Positions 43,937 through 54,140 are shown, numbered from the stretch's first letter. The stretch is 64,000 bases of DNA from Perlabentimonas gracilis (GCF_011174675.1 NZ_JAANIG010000002.1:1-64000); one strand, 5' to 3'. Translations and numbers: made by a program. Notes: generated from the sequence alone by a model not told the origin.

Positions 43937-45502
43937 CTACTCGCTTTTTTTTGGGTAGTTGGTAATGTCCCTAATATCTTCGTAAAGAGGTTTTAGGCGT
44001 TTGTACATTTTTTTGTAAACCTTGTTGTAAAGATTGTTGTAAACCTTGCTATTCTCAGGAATTGGGGTGTAAACCTCACCAACTCGGCACATATTATCAA
44101 TAGCCGTTTCAAAATTGGGGTACAGATTCAGGCCCACCGCACAGTTTATGGCTGCACCAAGGGCTGAGGTTTCGTAAGTGTGAGGTTTCTCTACGGTCAT
44201 ATTGAATATATCAGCAGTCATCTGCAGGGCATTCACGCTTTGCGACCCACCGCCTGAAACTCGTAACTTCCGAATTTTTACTCCGTTACGTTTCTGTGTT
44301 CGTATGGCTCCCTCCTTTAGCGCATAGGTTAACCCCTCAATTATCGATCGGTAAAGATGAGCTTTGGTGTGCACATCACCAAAACCGATAACCGCACCCT
44401 TGGCTTCAACCCCAGGTATCTTTACCCCTGGCGACCAGTAGGGTTGCAGGGTTAGTCCCATGGAACCAGGCGGAATAGTACTTATCATATCATCGAACAG
44501 TTCTTCTGCCGATTTACCCAACTTTTTGGCCAACTCTACCTCCTTGTGCCCAAACTCTTTCTTAAACCAGTTGATCATCCAGTAGCCTCTGTATATCATA
44601 ACCTCGGTGTTATAATGGTTAGGCATTGCGCTGGGGTAGGAGGGGAAGAACGGAACAACCTCAACATATTTTGGGTTTACCGTTTCTATTGTGGCCGTGG
44701 TGCCGTAGCTAAGGCAGGCAATTTCGGGGGAGATGCAGCCCGAACCCAGCACCTCGCAGGCCTTATCGGCTGCCGAAGCTATAATGGGAAGTCCTTTGGG
44801 AAGCCCCGTTCGCTCCGATGCTACTTCGGTTATATGCCCAATTAGCTCCGATGGTTTTACTAGGTCGGGTAATTTCTCTCGCTCAATGGGGAATAGCTTG
44901 GTGTTTAGCTCGCCGGGTTTGCACCATTCCTGCCTCTTGTAGTTAAAAGGCATATAGCCCACGTTGCTTCCAATGGATTCAATATACTTCCCCGAAAGTC
45001 TGTGGATAAAAAACCCCGAGAGGTAAACATACTTATGCGTATTGGCCCAGACCTCGGGTTGGTTTTGCTGTAACCAGTTGGCCTCGCCATCCTTAAAGGC
45101 ATGGGCAAGGCTCTCGTACATATTTACTAGTTTAAGTGCTAGTTTCAGAAACCCACCAGGCCAGCCCTGTAGCTTTGCCTTGCGCTGGTCGAGCCAGAGA
45201 ATAGCTGGTCGGAGAGGTTTTCCATCCTTGTCGAGGTTGATAATTGTTCCCCTTTGGGTTGTGATGGACATCCCCTGGATGCTCTCCACGGGAACATCGA
45301 TGTTTTCCATCAGCCGTTTGGTGGTTGAGCAAAGTACATCCCACATATACTCTGGATCTTGCTCGGCAAAACCAGGCTCGGTTGAGAAGTATGGCTCAAC
45401 CTCCGTTTTCTCGATCCGAAGGATATTTCCCTTTAAATCGATTAGTACAGCACGAATGGATTGGGTGCCCGCATCGATTACAACTATGTTTTTATCCATC
45501 AC
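43937..45502 (-). CDS. FGGY-family carbohydrate/polyol kinase
   Basis: A sugar or polyol kinase with the N-terminal phosphate motif IDAGTQSIRAVLIDLKGN, WLDQRKA in the substrate region, and a C-terminal GGGSQSVNALQMTADIFNMTVEKP ATP-binding segment. The signatures are closer to xylulokinase-like FGGY enzymes than to canonical glycerol kinase, which has DQGTTSSR. It lies 59 bp behind the AGPS-like gene and 3' in an operon with a GlpD, so its substrate is probably a glycerol derivative rather than xylulose; that is inference. Confidence 0.85.
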   Translation of the reverse strand: MMDKNIVVIDAGTQSIRAVLIDLKGNILRIEKTEVEPYFSTEPGFAEQDPEYMWDVLCSTTKRLMENIDVPVESIQGMSITTQRGTIINLDKDGKPLRPAILWLDQRKAKLQGWPGGFLKLALKLVNMYESLAHAFKDGEANWLQQNQPEVWANTHKYVYLSGFFIHRLSGKYIESIGSNVGYMPFNYKRQEWCKPGELNTKLFPIEREKLPDLVKPSELIGHITEVASERTGLPKGLPIIASAADKACEVLGSGCISPEIACLSYGTTATIETVNPKYVEVVPFFPSYPSAMPNHYNTEVMIYRGYWMINWFKKEFGHKEVELAKKLGKSAEELFDDMISTIPPGSMGLTLQPYWSPGVKIPGVEAKGAVIGFGDVHTKAHLYRSIIEGLTYALKEGAIRTQKRNGVKIRKLRVSGGGSQSVNALQMTADIFNMTVEKPHTYETSALGAAINCAVGLNLYPNFETAIDNMCRVGEVYTPIPENSKVYNNLYNKVYKKMYKRLKPLYEDIRDITNYPKKSE

Positions 45503-45561
45503 AAAGCAACTTTTGGCAATGAGGTTTTACAACGATTATCGTGGTGCAAATTAGTGAAAAG

Positions 45562-47190
45562 CTATGGAGTTAGCCCCAGCGTGTTTCCGGGATTCATTAT
45601 GCCATTGGGGTCGAGGTGGTTCTTAATGGCTTGCATCAGCTTCATATTCTCAGCTCCCAGCTGCTTTTCCATCCAAGGCGCAAGCGCCCTGCCTACTCCG
45701 TGATGATGCGAAAGGGAACCGCCACTCTCGTTAATAGTATCGATTAGGCCCTTGTGATACTCAAGGTACTCCTTTACATCATCCTCTCTTTTCATTGGAC
45801 TTAGGAATGTGAAGTACAAATTGGCCCCGTTCTCGTATACGTGCGAGATATGAACCATAACCACGGTTTTTGGGCGGCTTTTCAGGTAGCTCCTTACGGC
45901 GCTCCAAACAGGGATTAGCTTATCCCACATAACTGCGGTTTCAAGCGTATCTGTCATTATTCCCAAGTCCATCAGAGGGTCGCGCATGTATGCGCTTGAA
46001 TACCTTTGTTCAAGCCATTTTTTGGTGGGGCTGGCACCAATAAAGAAGCCACCCCGCTTTCTGGTAATTTTTTTAAGTGAACCTATTACCTGCTTTGTGT
46101 ATCCTTTTGCTCCCTCAACGGCAACAAACATTAGGCAGCGTTCGCCCGATTTGTAGCCAAGCATATTCAGCGCCCTGTCGGCCAATGTACCATCGAAGCC
46201 TTTGGTTTTAAATGCCACCTCAGTTTCTTCGGGATCAGAGATTCGATACAAGTGTGGTAGTCCAATGCCGCTTTGCATCACAATCCGCATAGCCTCCACA
46301 GCAGTTTCAAAATTTTTGAAAACGAAAGAGGCATGCTTGGTGTTTTGGGGTAGATGTTTGCGAATTTTCATTGTAACCTCTACAATTACCCCAAGTGTAC
46401 CCTCCGAACCAGCAAATAGTTGGTGCAGATCCCAGCCCTGTGCACTGGCAGGGTAGCATTTGGTGTCGATAACGCCAGCGGGAGTAACAGCCTTAACGGC
46501 CAGTACCATATGCTCAATTTTGCCGTAGCCTGTTGATGCTTGCCCAGCGCCCTTGGCTGCAAGCCAGCCCCCTACGGTTGAATACTCGAACGACTGTGGA
46601 AAATGACCGCAGGTGAAGCCCCGCTCATTTAAAAAATCCTCGTATGCCGGCCCATACATTCCCGATTGAACTGTAGCGGTTGAGTTTATTTCGTTTACCT
46701 CAATCACACTATTGAAATGCTTGGTCATATCGAGGCTTATGCCACCCTTGGGCGTTTCAACTCCTCGCGTAACCGATGAGCTGCCTCCAAAAGGAGTTAT
46801 GGCGATATTGTGCTCATTGCAAATCTTTACTATCGATACAACATCGTCAGTGTTTCTGGGGTAAACTACAGCATCGGGGGGGGTGGGGATATTACCATTC
46901 CTTAGGTGAAGCAGATCGGTATAGCACTTGCCATAGGCATGCGAGGCACGGGCGTAATCATCGGTAGCAATATTTTCGGTGCCCACAATTGCGGTAAGCT
47001 GCTCAATAATCTTTGCGTCTAACGTACACTCCTTGGTAACCTTAACTTCATTGTTCCCAGTTTTATAGGTGTTGTTGATGTCTTGATCGGTTAAGCTAAA
47101 TTTTTCCTTAATAAGGTTTAGAGTGGGCTTGTCTACCTTATGTTCCCTTTTATCACCCCATTTAAGTATATCTCTGTATGTTGTGCTCAT
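45562..47190 (-). CDS. FAD-linked oxidase, alkyldihydroxyacetonephosphate synthase-like (AGPS)
   Basis: A VAO/PCMH-type flavoprotein. The FAD domain shows ITPFGGSSSVTRGVE, PQSFEYSTVGGWLAAKGAGQ, GYGKIEHMVLAVKAVTP and GSEGTLGVIVEVTMK. The C-terminal region has the SHHHGVGRALAPWM segment typical of alkyl-DHAP synthases, which swap an acyl for an alkyl group on DHAP to make ether lipids, rather than of glycolate oxidase. The 542-residue length and N-terminal extension fit. An 8-C run lies in the TPPDA codons. It is between a GlpD gene and an FGGY kinase gene. Confidence 0.82.
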   Translation of the reverse strand: MSTTYRDILKWGDKREHKVDKPTLNLIKEKFSLTDQDINNTYKTGNNEVKVTKECTLDAKIIEQLTAIVGTENIATDDYARASHAYGKCYTDLLHLRNGNIPTPPDAVVYPRNTDDVVSIVKICNEHNIAITPFGGSSSVTRGVETPKGGISLDMTKHFNSVIEVNEINSTATVQSGMYGPAYEDFLNERGFTCGHFPQSFEYSTVGGWLAAKGAGQASTGYGKIEHMVLAVKAVTPAGVIDTKCYPASAQGWDLHQLFAGSEGTLGVIVEVTMKIRKHLPQNTKHASFVFKNFETAVEAMRIVMQSGIGLPHLYRISDPEETEVAFKTKGFDGTLADRALNMLGYKSGERCLMFVAVEGAKGYTKQVIGSLKKITRKRGGFFIGASPTKKWLEQRYSSAYMRDPLMDLGIMTDTLETAVMWDKLIPVWSAVRSYLKSRPKTVVMVHISHVYENGANLYFTFLSPMKREDDVKEYLEYHKGLIDTINESGGSLSHHHGVGRALAPWMEKQLGAENMKLMQAIKNHLDPNGIMNPGNTLGLTP

Positions 47191-47233
47191 AATCTTAATT
47201 TATATGTTTTTGGTTGATTTACTTGGTATTGTC

Positions 47234-48865
47234 TTACTGTGGTAGTTCGAAAATAAGCTTGGCATTCTCAACTTCGTGCTCAGTTTGTTGGGAGTCCCAC
47301 CCAAGTTTAGTAGCTGCTAAACTTACAACTTTATTGAGAGTCTCCTCACCAGGATGGCCCAATGTTCCAATTCCGGTTCGACGAAAAAGTATATCGGTGA
47401 GCGATTTGGCCATCTCGTTGTTAATAGCATACTCAACTTCGGCCAGCAGTTCACCATCGTTGCTAACCACTTCGGCTAATTGGGGGTTTTTACTGGCAAG
47501 GTCTAGTATTTTATAGGCTTCTTGTCCATAGTTCATTCCAACATACGCTACCGTTTCGCTGCTAAAGTTTGGGTGTTGAGCTGAAAGTTGAGCCAAAAAC
47601 AGATCCATATCTTTTACCTCACAACCAGCAAGAAACTCATTTTTGGTGGTTGATTTACCCAGCTTTCGCCCTAACTTCTTACCTATAACTTTCATAGCAT
47701 TGCAGGCTAGCTTGCGGCTTGTGGTGTACTTTCCACCCTCTATGGTTATTAACCCGTTTAGCCCTTGCTTGGCATTGTCGTAAATCTCATACTTTCTCGA
47801 TGACTCATAGGAACCCTCAGTCTGATCGTCAACCAGCGGCCTAAGCCCCCCGTATGCAAATACAACATCATCATAATTAATTTTTTGACAACCATAATTC
47901 TCATTCAGGTCATCAATTAGCCCTTGCACACTTTCTTTCGTAACTCGGTAGTCGTCGGGATTACCATTATACTCTTTATCGGTAGTGCCAATAAGGGAGT
48001 GGTTGCGCCATGGGATTAGCATGATGTGCCTTCGGTCCTTAGTCATAACCGTTACAGCATGCTTGTTGCACAGCTTTTTTGTGATGATATGTATGCCCTC
48101 CGATCGGCGGATATGATGATTGTTTTCGTTATCGGCTATACCCTTATTAAGCACAATGTCGGCCCAAGGGCCTGCGCAGTTAATGGTTAACCTCCCTTGC
48201 ACGCTGTGTTCTTGGCCTGTTAGTTTATCAATAACATTTACCCCATTGATAACTCCATCTTTCTTAATGAAGGATTTAACCATTGCATAGTTGGCTACGT
48301 TGGCTCCTTTTGCTATGGCCGATTTTATAACAGCTAGTGTGAGCCTTTCGGGGTTAATGTTTTGGCAGTCGTAGTAAATGCTCGATCCAGTAAGGCCTCT
48401 GATCCTTAGGCATTGCTCCAACTCAAGGGTTTTCTTCTTGCTAATGGTTTTATGTAGCGGCAGTTTTTTCGACTTATCCCAAGTCCAGCCCTTATCGTAC
48501 GAAAGGATATCGTATAAAACCATCCCCATAAATAGGATAAGCTTGTTGCTTTTGATATTGTTGTAGGTGGGCACCATGAATGGGATTGGGTATACAAAGT
48601 TAGGGGCAATGTTTTCCCAAACCTTTCGCTCTGTGAGCGATTCGCGCACCAACCCAAATTCCATGTTCTTAAGGTAGCGTAAGCCTCCGTGTATCAACTT
48701 CGATGTGGCCGCAGACGTGGCCTGGCCAAAATCCCCCTTTTCAAAAAGGGCAACAGATAACCCTCTTGATGCTGCTTCGTAGGCAACCGAGGCTCCAGTA
48801 ATACCCCCACCAATTACAATAAGATCGTAGTGAGGTTTCGGTGTGATGTCGAAAAATCGTTCCAT
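47234..48865 (-). CDS. glpD: FAD-dependent glycerol-3-phosphate dehydrogenase
   Basis: GlpD oxidises sn-glycerol-3-phosphate to DHAP and passes electrons to quinone. Key marks are IVIGGGITGASVAYEAASRG (FAD site), SAATSKLIHGGLRYL, VRESLTERKVW, NCAGPWAD, RRSEGIHIITKK and IEGGKYTTSR. The C-terminal alpha domain is present. I start at ATG 48865; the frame is open 23 codons further upstream. It is the first gene of a three-gene operon with the AGPS-like oxidase and the kinase. Confidence 0.92.
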   Translation of the reverse strand: MERFFDITPKPHYDLIVIGGGITGASVAYEAASRGLSVALFEKGDFGQATSAATSKLIHGGLRYLKNMEFGLVRESLTERKVWENIAPNFVYPIPFMVPTYNNIKSNKLILFMGMVLYDILSYDKGWTWDKSKKLPLHKTISKKKTLELEQCLRIRGLTGSSIYYDCQNINPERLTLAVIKSAIAKGANVANYAMVKSFIKKDGVINGVNVIDKLTGQEHSVQGRLTINCAGPWADIVLNKGIADNENNHHIRRSEGIHIITKKLCNKHAVTVMTKDRRHIMLIPWRNHSLIGTTDKEYNGNPDDYRVTKESVQGLIDDLNENYGCQKINYDDVVFAYGGLRPLVDDQTEGSYESSRKYEIYDNAKQGLNGLITIEGGKYTTSRKLACNAMKVIGKKLGRKLGKSTTKNEFLAGCEVKDMDLFLAQLSAQHPNFSSETVAYVGMNYGQEAYKILDLASKNPQLAEVVSNDGELLAEVEYAINNEMAKSLTDILFRRTGIGTLGHPGEETLNKVVSLAATKLGWDSQQTEHEVENAKLIFELPQ

Positions 48866-49169
48866 AGCAATCTTTTTCAGATTAATGTTTGCATCACAAA
48901 TATCCGGTAACGATTGCGTAAAGCTGTTTAACAAATGTTAAAAAAATGTATTTCAAAATACTAAGCCAATTTGAGCAAGAGGTGAAATGGGCTCCCTAAA
49001 GGTAGTAAAAATTATCGGCCAAACTGTTGCCTGCTTTGGGCTTATCTGCTCATTCAGTCAAGGTGTTGTTGAAAAAATGTTTACACTTTACTCGTGCGTT
49101 GTAAAAAATGTTATTATCTTTGCAGCTTGAAACAAACTACAGAAATACCCACTAATTTACTGATTAGCT
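48866..49169. other. Intergenic region with divergent glpD and rpsO promoters
   Basis: No gene is supported. On the minus strand GATATTTG at 48897-48904 is a near match to the -7 box for glpD. On the plus strand the rpsO -7 box lies at 49115-49122. The 46-codon plus-strand frame at 48987-49130 has no family support and spans the rpsO promoter. Confidence 0.6.
49115..49122 (+). promoter_or_regulatory. -7 box of rpsO
   Basis: TATCTTTG matches TAnnTTTG, 47 bases before the rpsO ATG; the -33 element is not obvious. Confidence 0.45.
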
Positions 49170-49442
49170 ATGAATTATTTAACAGCAGAACAGAAGCAGG
49201 AATTTTTTAAGCAGTACGGAAAGTCTAATACCGATACTGGCTCCCCCGAGGGTCAGATCGCGATATTTTCCCACCGTATCAGTCATTTAACAGAGCATTT
49301 GAAAAAAAATCGTAAGGATTATGCAACTCAGCGCTCTTTGTTAAAACTGGTGGGTAAGCGTAGAAGACTTTTGGATTATCTTAAGGATCGCGACATTGAA
49401 AGATATCGTGCAATCATTAAAGCGTTAAATCTTAGAAAGTAA
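49170..49442 (+). CDS. rpsO: 30S ribosomal protein S15
   Basis: The 90-residue protein contains the S15 signature: QYGKSNTDTGSPEGQIAIFSHRI, HLTEHLKKNRKDYATQRSL and LVGKRRRLLDYLKDRDIERYR. S15 binds 16S rRNA early in 30S assembly. It is followed by its own terminator and then by pnp, the classic rpsO-pnp order. Confidence 0.97.
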   Translation: MNYLTAEQKQEFFKQYGKSNTDTGSPEGQIAIFSHRISHLTEHLKKNRKDYATQRSLLKLVGKRRRLLDYLKDRDIERYRAIIKALNLRK

Positions 49443-49451
49443 AACAACAAG

Positions 49452-49480
49452 AAGGCAATTGTTTCAATTGCCTTTTTTTG
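49452..49480 (+). terminator. Terminator of rpsO
   Basis: AAGGCAATTG (49452-49461) pairs with 49465-49474, a 10-bp stem with a 3-base loop, followed by seven T. Confidence 0.88.
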
Positions 49481-49587
49481 AAATTACTGTAATCTTTTGT
49501 GGAGGAAATCAGAGGGATTGCAACTTTTCTTCTGATTTTCTGTTTATGCCAAGGCTTTTTTTATTATTTATCAATATTTGATACTGT

Positions 49588-51711
49588 ATGTTTAATGTTG
49601 TAAAGAAAACGATCGATTTTGGTGATGGAAGGTCCATCACAATTGAAACTGGAAAATTGGCGCGTCAAGCCGATGGGTCCGTAGTGATCCGTATGGGGCG
49701 CACCATGATGCTTGCCACCGTGGTAAGCGCTAAGGATGCTAGGGAGGATGTTGATTTTATGCCTCTTAGTGTCGATTACAAAGAGAAATTTGCTGCCGGT
49801 GGCCGTTTCCCTGGAGGATTCCTTAAAAGGGAGGCTCGTCCATCAGACTACGAAGTGCTTATAGCACGCCTTGTTGATAGGGCGCTTCGTCCACTATTCC
49901 CCGAAGACTACCACGCGGAGACATTCGTTACCATAAACCTTATCTCTGCCGAAAAGGATACCCCCCCCGATGCATTAGCTGGTCTTGCTGCCTCTGCAGC
50001 TTTATCCATCTCTGACATTCCATTCAACGGGCCAATCTCTGAAGTAAGAGTGGTTCGTGTTGATGGTAAGTTCATAGTAAACCCAACCTTTAGCCAAATT
50101 GAAATGGCTGATATTGACATGATGGTGGGCGCTACATATGATAATATTCTAATGGTTGAGGGTGAGATGAACGAGGTGTCGGAAGCAGAAATGCTCGAGG
50201 CCATTAAGTTTGCTCACGATGAAATCAAAAAGCATTGCGTTGCCCAAATGGAACTTGCCAAGGAACTAGGTGTTGTTAAGCGCGAGTACTGCCATGAGAA
50301 CAACGACGAAGAGCTTCGTACCCAGGTTAAAGAATTTTGTTATGACAAGGTATACAAGATCGCCAAATCGATGCTAGCAAAGCACGAGCGTAGCGAAGCC
50401 TTTTCTGCAATAAAGGAGGAGTTTATGCAAACACTTCCAGAGGAGGATCGCGATGCTAAAGCGTCGTTGGTTAAGCGATACTATCATGATGTAGAGAAGA
50501 ACGCCATGCGAAATATGATTCTCGATGAGAGCATTAGGCTTGATGGACGTAAAACCGATCAGATTAGGCCAATTGAGTGTGAGATTGATTACTTGCCATC
50601 GGCACACGGTTCAGCTCTTTTCACAAGGGGCGAAACACAGTCGCTTACCACAGTAACATTGGGTACTAAGCTCGACGAGAAAATTATCGATGAGGTGCTT
50701 CAGCGTGGCACCGAGAAGTTTGTACTGCACTATAATTTTCCTCCATTCTCAACTGGCGATGCCCGCCCATATCGCGGTGTTAGCCGTAGGGAGGTAGGCC
50801 ATGGTAATCTTGCGCACCGTGCACTAAAAAGAATGGTGCCAGCAGGAGAAAGCAACCCCTACACCGTAAGGGTGGTTAGCGATATTTTGGAGTCTAACGG
50901 GTCATCATCGATGGCAACTGTTTGTGCCGGATCGCTTGCGCTAATGGATGCTGGTATTGGCCTAAAGAAACCCGTTTCGGGTATTGCTATGGGACTTATT
51001 TCTGAACCCAAGGGTGCTCGTTTTGCCATACTTTCCGATATTCTTGGAGACGAGGATCATTTGGGCGATATGGACTTTAAGGTGACTGGTACACAGGATG
51101 GTATAACTGCAACCCAAATGGATATCAAGGTTGATGGGCTACCCTACGAGGTTCTATCTCAAGCCTTGAGCCAAGCACGGGAGGGCAGATTGCATATCCT
51201 AGGTAAGATGAATGCAGTAATCTCTGAGCCCAACACCGACCTTAAGCCGCATACCCCCCGCATTGAGCAGTTTAGCATTGCTCGCGATTTGATTGGTGCC
51301 GTAATTGGCCCAGGCGGTAAAATTATCCAAGAAATTCAGCGCACAACGGGTGCAACCATTAATATCGAAGAGGTTAACAACCACGGTGTGGTTACTGTTT
51401 TTGCCGATAATATGGATGCTCGTAATGCTGCTGTTAAATGGATTAAGGGCATTGCCGTATCTCCCGAAGAAGGCGAAATTTATACCGGTAAGGTTAAGTC
51501 AATCCTGCCATTTGGTGCCTTTATCGAAATTGTACCTGGTAAGGATGGCCTGTTGCACATATCTGAAATTGACTGGAAACGAGTTGAAAAGGTAGAGGAT
51601 GTGCTTAAAGAGGGTGATATGGTTGAGGTAAAACTTATTGAGATTGATAAGAAAACCGGAAAGCTAAAGCTCTCGCGTAAGGTGTTATTACCCAAGCCAG
51701 AGCAGAAGTAA
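49588..51711 (+). CDS. pnp: Polyribonucleotide nucleotidyltransferase (PNPase)
   Basis: A phosphorolytic 3'-5' exoribonuclease of the RNA degradosome type. It has two RNase PH domains (first with [25 protein letters not shown]; second with [29 protein letters not shown]), a helical linker, a KH domain ([14 protein letters not shown]) and an S1 domain ([20 protein letters not shown]). The 707 residues are full length. An 8-C run occurs at 49971-49978 in the TPPDA codons. Confidence 0.97.
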   Translation: MFNVVKKTIDFGDGRSITIETGKLARQADGSVVIRMGRTMMLATVVSAKDAREDVDFMPLSVDYKEKFAAGGRFPGGFLKREARPSDYEVLIARLVDRALRPLFPEDYHAETFVTINLISAEKDTPPDALAGLAASAALSISDIPFNGPISEVRVVRVDGKFIVNPTFSQIEMADIDMMVGATYDNILMVEGEMNEVSEAEMLEAIKFAHDEIKKHCVAQMELAKELGVVKREYCHENNDEELRTQVKEFCYDKVYKIAKSMLAKHERSEAFSAIKEEFMQTLPEEDRDAKASLVKRYYHDVEKNAMRNMILDESIRLDGRKTDQIRPIECEIDYLPSAHGSALFTRGETQSLTTVTLGTKLDEKIIDEVLQRGTEKFVLHYNFPPFSTGDARPYRGVSRREVGHGNLAHRALKRMVPAGESNPYTVRVVSDILESNGSSSMATVCAGSLALMDAGIGLKKPVSGIAMGLISEPKGARFAILSDILGDEDHLGDMDFKVTGTQDGITATQMDIKVDGLPYEVLSQALSQAREGRLHILGKMNAVISEPNTDLKPHTPRIEQFSIARDLIGAVIGPGGKIIQEIQRTTGATINIEEVNNHGVVTVFADNMDARNAAVKWIKGIAVSPEEGEIYTGKVKSILPFGAFIEIVPGKDGLLHISEIDWKRVEKVEDVLKEGDMVEVKLIEIDKKTGKLKLSRKVLLPKPEQK

Positions 51712-51734
51712 TATCTTTATAATTTGATACAATT

Positions 51735-51769
51735 AAGGGCAGCCTATTCGTAGGAATGCCCTTTTTTTA
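51735..51769 (+). terminator. Terminator of pnp
   Basis: AAGGGCA (51735-51741) pairs with 51757-51763; an inner CCTA/TAGG stem carries a TTCG tetraloop. Seven T follow. Confidence 0.8.
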
Positions 51770-51886
51770 TGTTGAAATTAATTTGGGCTTACATTAATAC
51801 ACTCAAATCATATTTTTAGATTAATGCTTAAAGCCCTATAATCTAAACTTCTAATTTTCAATTTTAAAAAAATCACTACTTTTACA

Positions 51887-51918
51887 TTGTAGATTTTATA
51901 AACATTTGTGTATTTTTG
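51887..51918 (+). promoter_or_regulatory. Promoter of the S9 peptidase gene
   Basis: TTG (51887-51889), a 21-base spacer and TATTTTTG (51911-51918) fit the consensus, 38 bases before the ATG. Confidence 0.5.
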
Positions 51919-51956
51919 TAAGAACGGAAAAATAACTTTCAGAAATATTTCTGACT

Positions 51957-54071
51957 ATGAAAAAAATAATTTTTGTTTTGCTTGCAAGCTTGGCACTGTT
52001 TAGTAGCTCCTGCGACAGGAGTCCGGTTAAATACCCCGAAACGCCTAGGGGAGAGGTGGTTGACACATACTTTGGTGTGGAGGTTTCCGACCCTTATCGC
52101 TGGCTTGAGGATGATAAATCGGATCAAGTGGCCGAATGGGTAACCGCCCAGAACGAAGTTACGTTCGATTATTTAGATAAAATCCCTTTTAGGGAATCCA
52201 TCAAGGAGCGCCTTAGCAGCTTATGGGATTACTCAGCAAAATCATCCCCATTCATTAGAGGAGGGAAGATATTCTCTTATCAGCGCGATGGCCTTCAAGA
52301 TCAGTGGGTTCTTTTTGTGCAAGATTCATTTGACGACGAGCCTAGGGTTCTTATCGACCCAAATAAATTCTCAGCGGATGGCACAATATCCCTCGGAACA
52401 ATTGGCGTTTCGCGTAATGGAAAGTACATTGCATATGCTACATCCGATGGTGGTTCCGATTGGAATACAATTAGGGTTAGGGAAATTGCTACTGGAGCCG
52501 ATTTGACCGATGAGTTGCATTGGGTTAAGTTCTCAGGCATTCAGTGGTATAAAGATGGATTTTTTTACAGTCGTTACGATGAGCCCCAAAAGGGAGCCGA
52601 GCTTAGCAGCGCTAACGAGTTTCATAAGGTATACTACCATAAAGTTGGAACCCCACAGTCCAGCGACAAGCTAATTTTCCAGAATTTGGAGTACCCCCAA
52701 CGAAATTACTTTGCACAGGTAACCTCCGACGAAAGGTTCTTGATAGTTTCTGAAACCGAATCTACGCACGGTAATTCATTATACATCAGAAACCTATCGA
52801 CCGATCATGATTTCTTAAAGTTAACCACCAGTTTCGAGTACAATTACCAAGTTCTTGATCACGTGGACAACTACCTATATGTACTTACAAATTACAAATC
52901 GCCAAAGTACAAGTTGGTAAAAATCAACATAAACACCTTAGATATTGGCAACTGGCGAGATGTGCTTCCTGAAAGGAAAGATGTTTTAGAGAGCTGTGTT
53001 TTAGCCGGAGGTAAAATAATTGCTACTTATATTGAGGATGTAAAGAGTAAGGTTGAGGTTTACAATCTGGACGGCGATAAGCTCCACCAAATTAAGTTGC
53101 CAACGCTTGGAACCGTTTCCGGTATAAGTTCACAGCTAAGTAGTAATAAGGCATTCTATACCTTCTCTTCTTTCACTGTGCCCTCGGTAATATACTCTTT
53201 TGATACAGATAATTACGAGTCGGAGGTGTTTTTTAAGCCTGAGATTGATTTTGATTTTGACGATTACGAAACCAAGCAAATATTCTACAAGAGTAAGGAT
53301 GGCACCGACGTGCCAATGTTTATTGTTCACAAGAAGTGTATAGAGCTTAACGGACAAAATCCAACGCTACTATATGGATATGGCGGGTTCAACGCAACCC
53401 TTAAGCCTACATTTAGCACCTCTCGATTGGTGTGGCTTGAGAATGGCGGTGTATATGCTTTGGCCAACATAAGAGGAGGAGGAGAGTATGGCGAGAACTG
53501 GTATCGCTCCGGAACAAAGCTCAATAAGCAAAATGTATTCGATGACTTTATTGCGGCAGCAGAGTATCTTGTTAACCAGGGATACACATCAAACAAAAAG
53601 CTGGCCATACAGGGTGGTTCCAATGGCGGTTTACTTGTGGGAGCAGTTGTTAACCAACGCCCCGACCTATTCAAGGTGGCAATTCCTCAAGTGGGAGTGA
53701 TGGATATGTTGCGTTTTCATAAATTCACCATTGGCTGGGCTTGGGTCAACGACTATGGCTCCAGCGAAGATTCAATTCAGTTTCTCAATTTGTACAACTA
53801 CTCTCCAATTCACAATGTGCGCCCTGGGGTAAATTATCCCGCAATACTTGTTACTACAGCCGATCATGACGATAGGGTGGTGCCCGCTCATTCGTTTAAA
53901 TATATTGCAACCCTGCAGAGTAAGCAGAGAAAAGGAGCGAATCCTAAGCTAATTCGAATTCAAACACGAGCTGGCCATGGAGCAGGTATGCCTACCTCTT
54001 TAGTGATTCAAGAAACTGCCGACATCTATTCCTTCATATTCTACAATATGGGGGAGAACATACAATATTGA
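51957..54071 (+). CDS. Prolyl oligopeptidase family serine peptidase (S9) lipoprotein
   Basis: A serine peptidase cutting short peptides after proline. The signal peptide ends in FSSSC, a lipobox, so it is anchored in the envelope. The N-terminal half is the seven-blade propeller (starting YPETPRGEVVDTYFGVEVSDPYRWLED). The C-terminal alpha/beta hydrolase carries GGSNGG with Ser 555, ADHDDRVVP with the catalytic Asp and RAGHGAG with the catalytic His. The 704 residues match POP. Its terminator follows closely. Confidence 0.94.
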   Translation: MKKIIFVLLASLALFSSSCDRSPVKYPETPRGEVVDTYFGVEVSDPYRWLEDDKSDQVAEWVTAQNEVTFDYLDKIPFRESIKERLSSLWDYSAKSSPFIRGGKIFSYQRDGLQDQWVLFVQDSFDDEPRVLIDPNKFSADGTISLGTIGVSRNGKYIAYATSDGGSDWNTIRVREIATGADLTDELHWVKFSGIQWYKDGFFYSRYDEPQKGAELSSANEFHKVYYHKVGTPQSSDKLIFQNLEYPQRNYFAQVTSDERFLIVSETESTHGNSLYIRNLSTDHDFLKLTTSFEYNYQVLDHVDNYLYVLTNYKSPKYKLVKININTLDIGNWRDVLPERKDVLESCVLAGGKIIATYIEDVKSKVEVYNLDGDKLHQIKLPTLGTVSGISSQLSSNKAFYTFSSFTVPSVIYSFDTDNYESEVFFKPEIDFDFDDYETKQIFYKSKDGTDVPMFIVHKKCIELNGQNPTLLYGYGGFNATLKPTFSTSRLVWLENGGVYALANIRGGGEYGENWYRSGTKLNKQNVFDDFIAAAEYLVNQGYTSNKKLAIQGGSNGGLLVGAVVNQRPDLFKVAIPQVGVMDMLRFHKFTIGWAWVNDYGSSEDSIQFLNLYNYSPIHNVRPGVNYPAILVTTADHDDRVVPAHSFKYIATLQSKQRKGANPKLIRIQTRAGHGAGMPTSLVIQETADIYSFIFYNMGENIQY

Positions 54072-54092
54072 TCCAATTAGTAAACAAAGGAA

Positions 54093-54126
54093 AAAGGAGT
54101 TGGATACACCCCCAACTCCTTTTTTT
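54093..54126 (+). terminator. Terminator of the S9 peptidase gene
   Basis: AAAGGAGTTGG (54093-54103) pairs perfectly with 54112-54122, an 11-bp stem, then a T-run. It lies 14 bp before the kinase gene. Confidence 0.85.
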
Positions 54127-54140
54127 ACCGGTCAGTCCTT

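Noticed and set aside
45042-45554. 170-codon open frame antisense to the FGGY kinase start
   Set aside because: Overlaps the conserved N-terminal kinase motifs and has no family resemblance.
48987-49130. 46-codon open frame upstream of rpsO
   Set aside because: It spans the rpsO -7 box and shows no conserved pattern; more likely non-coding.
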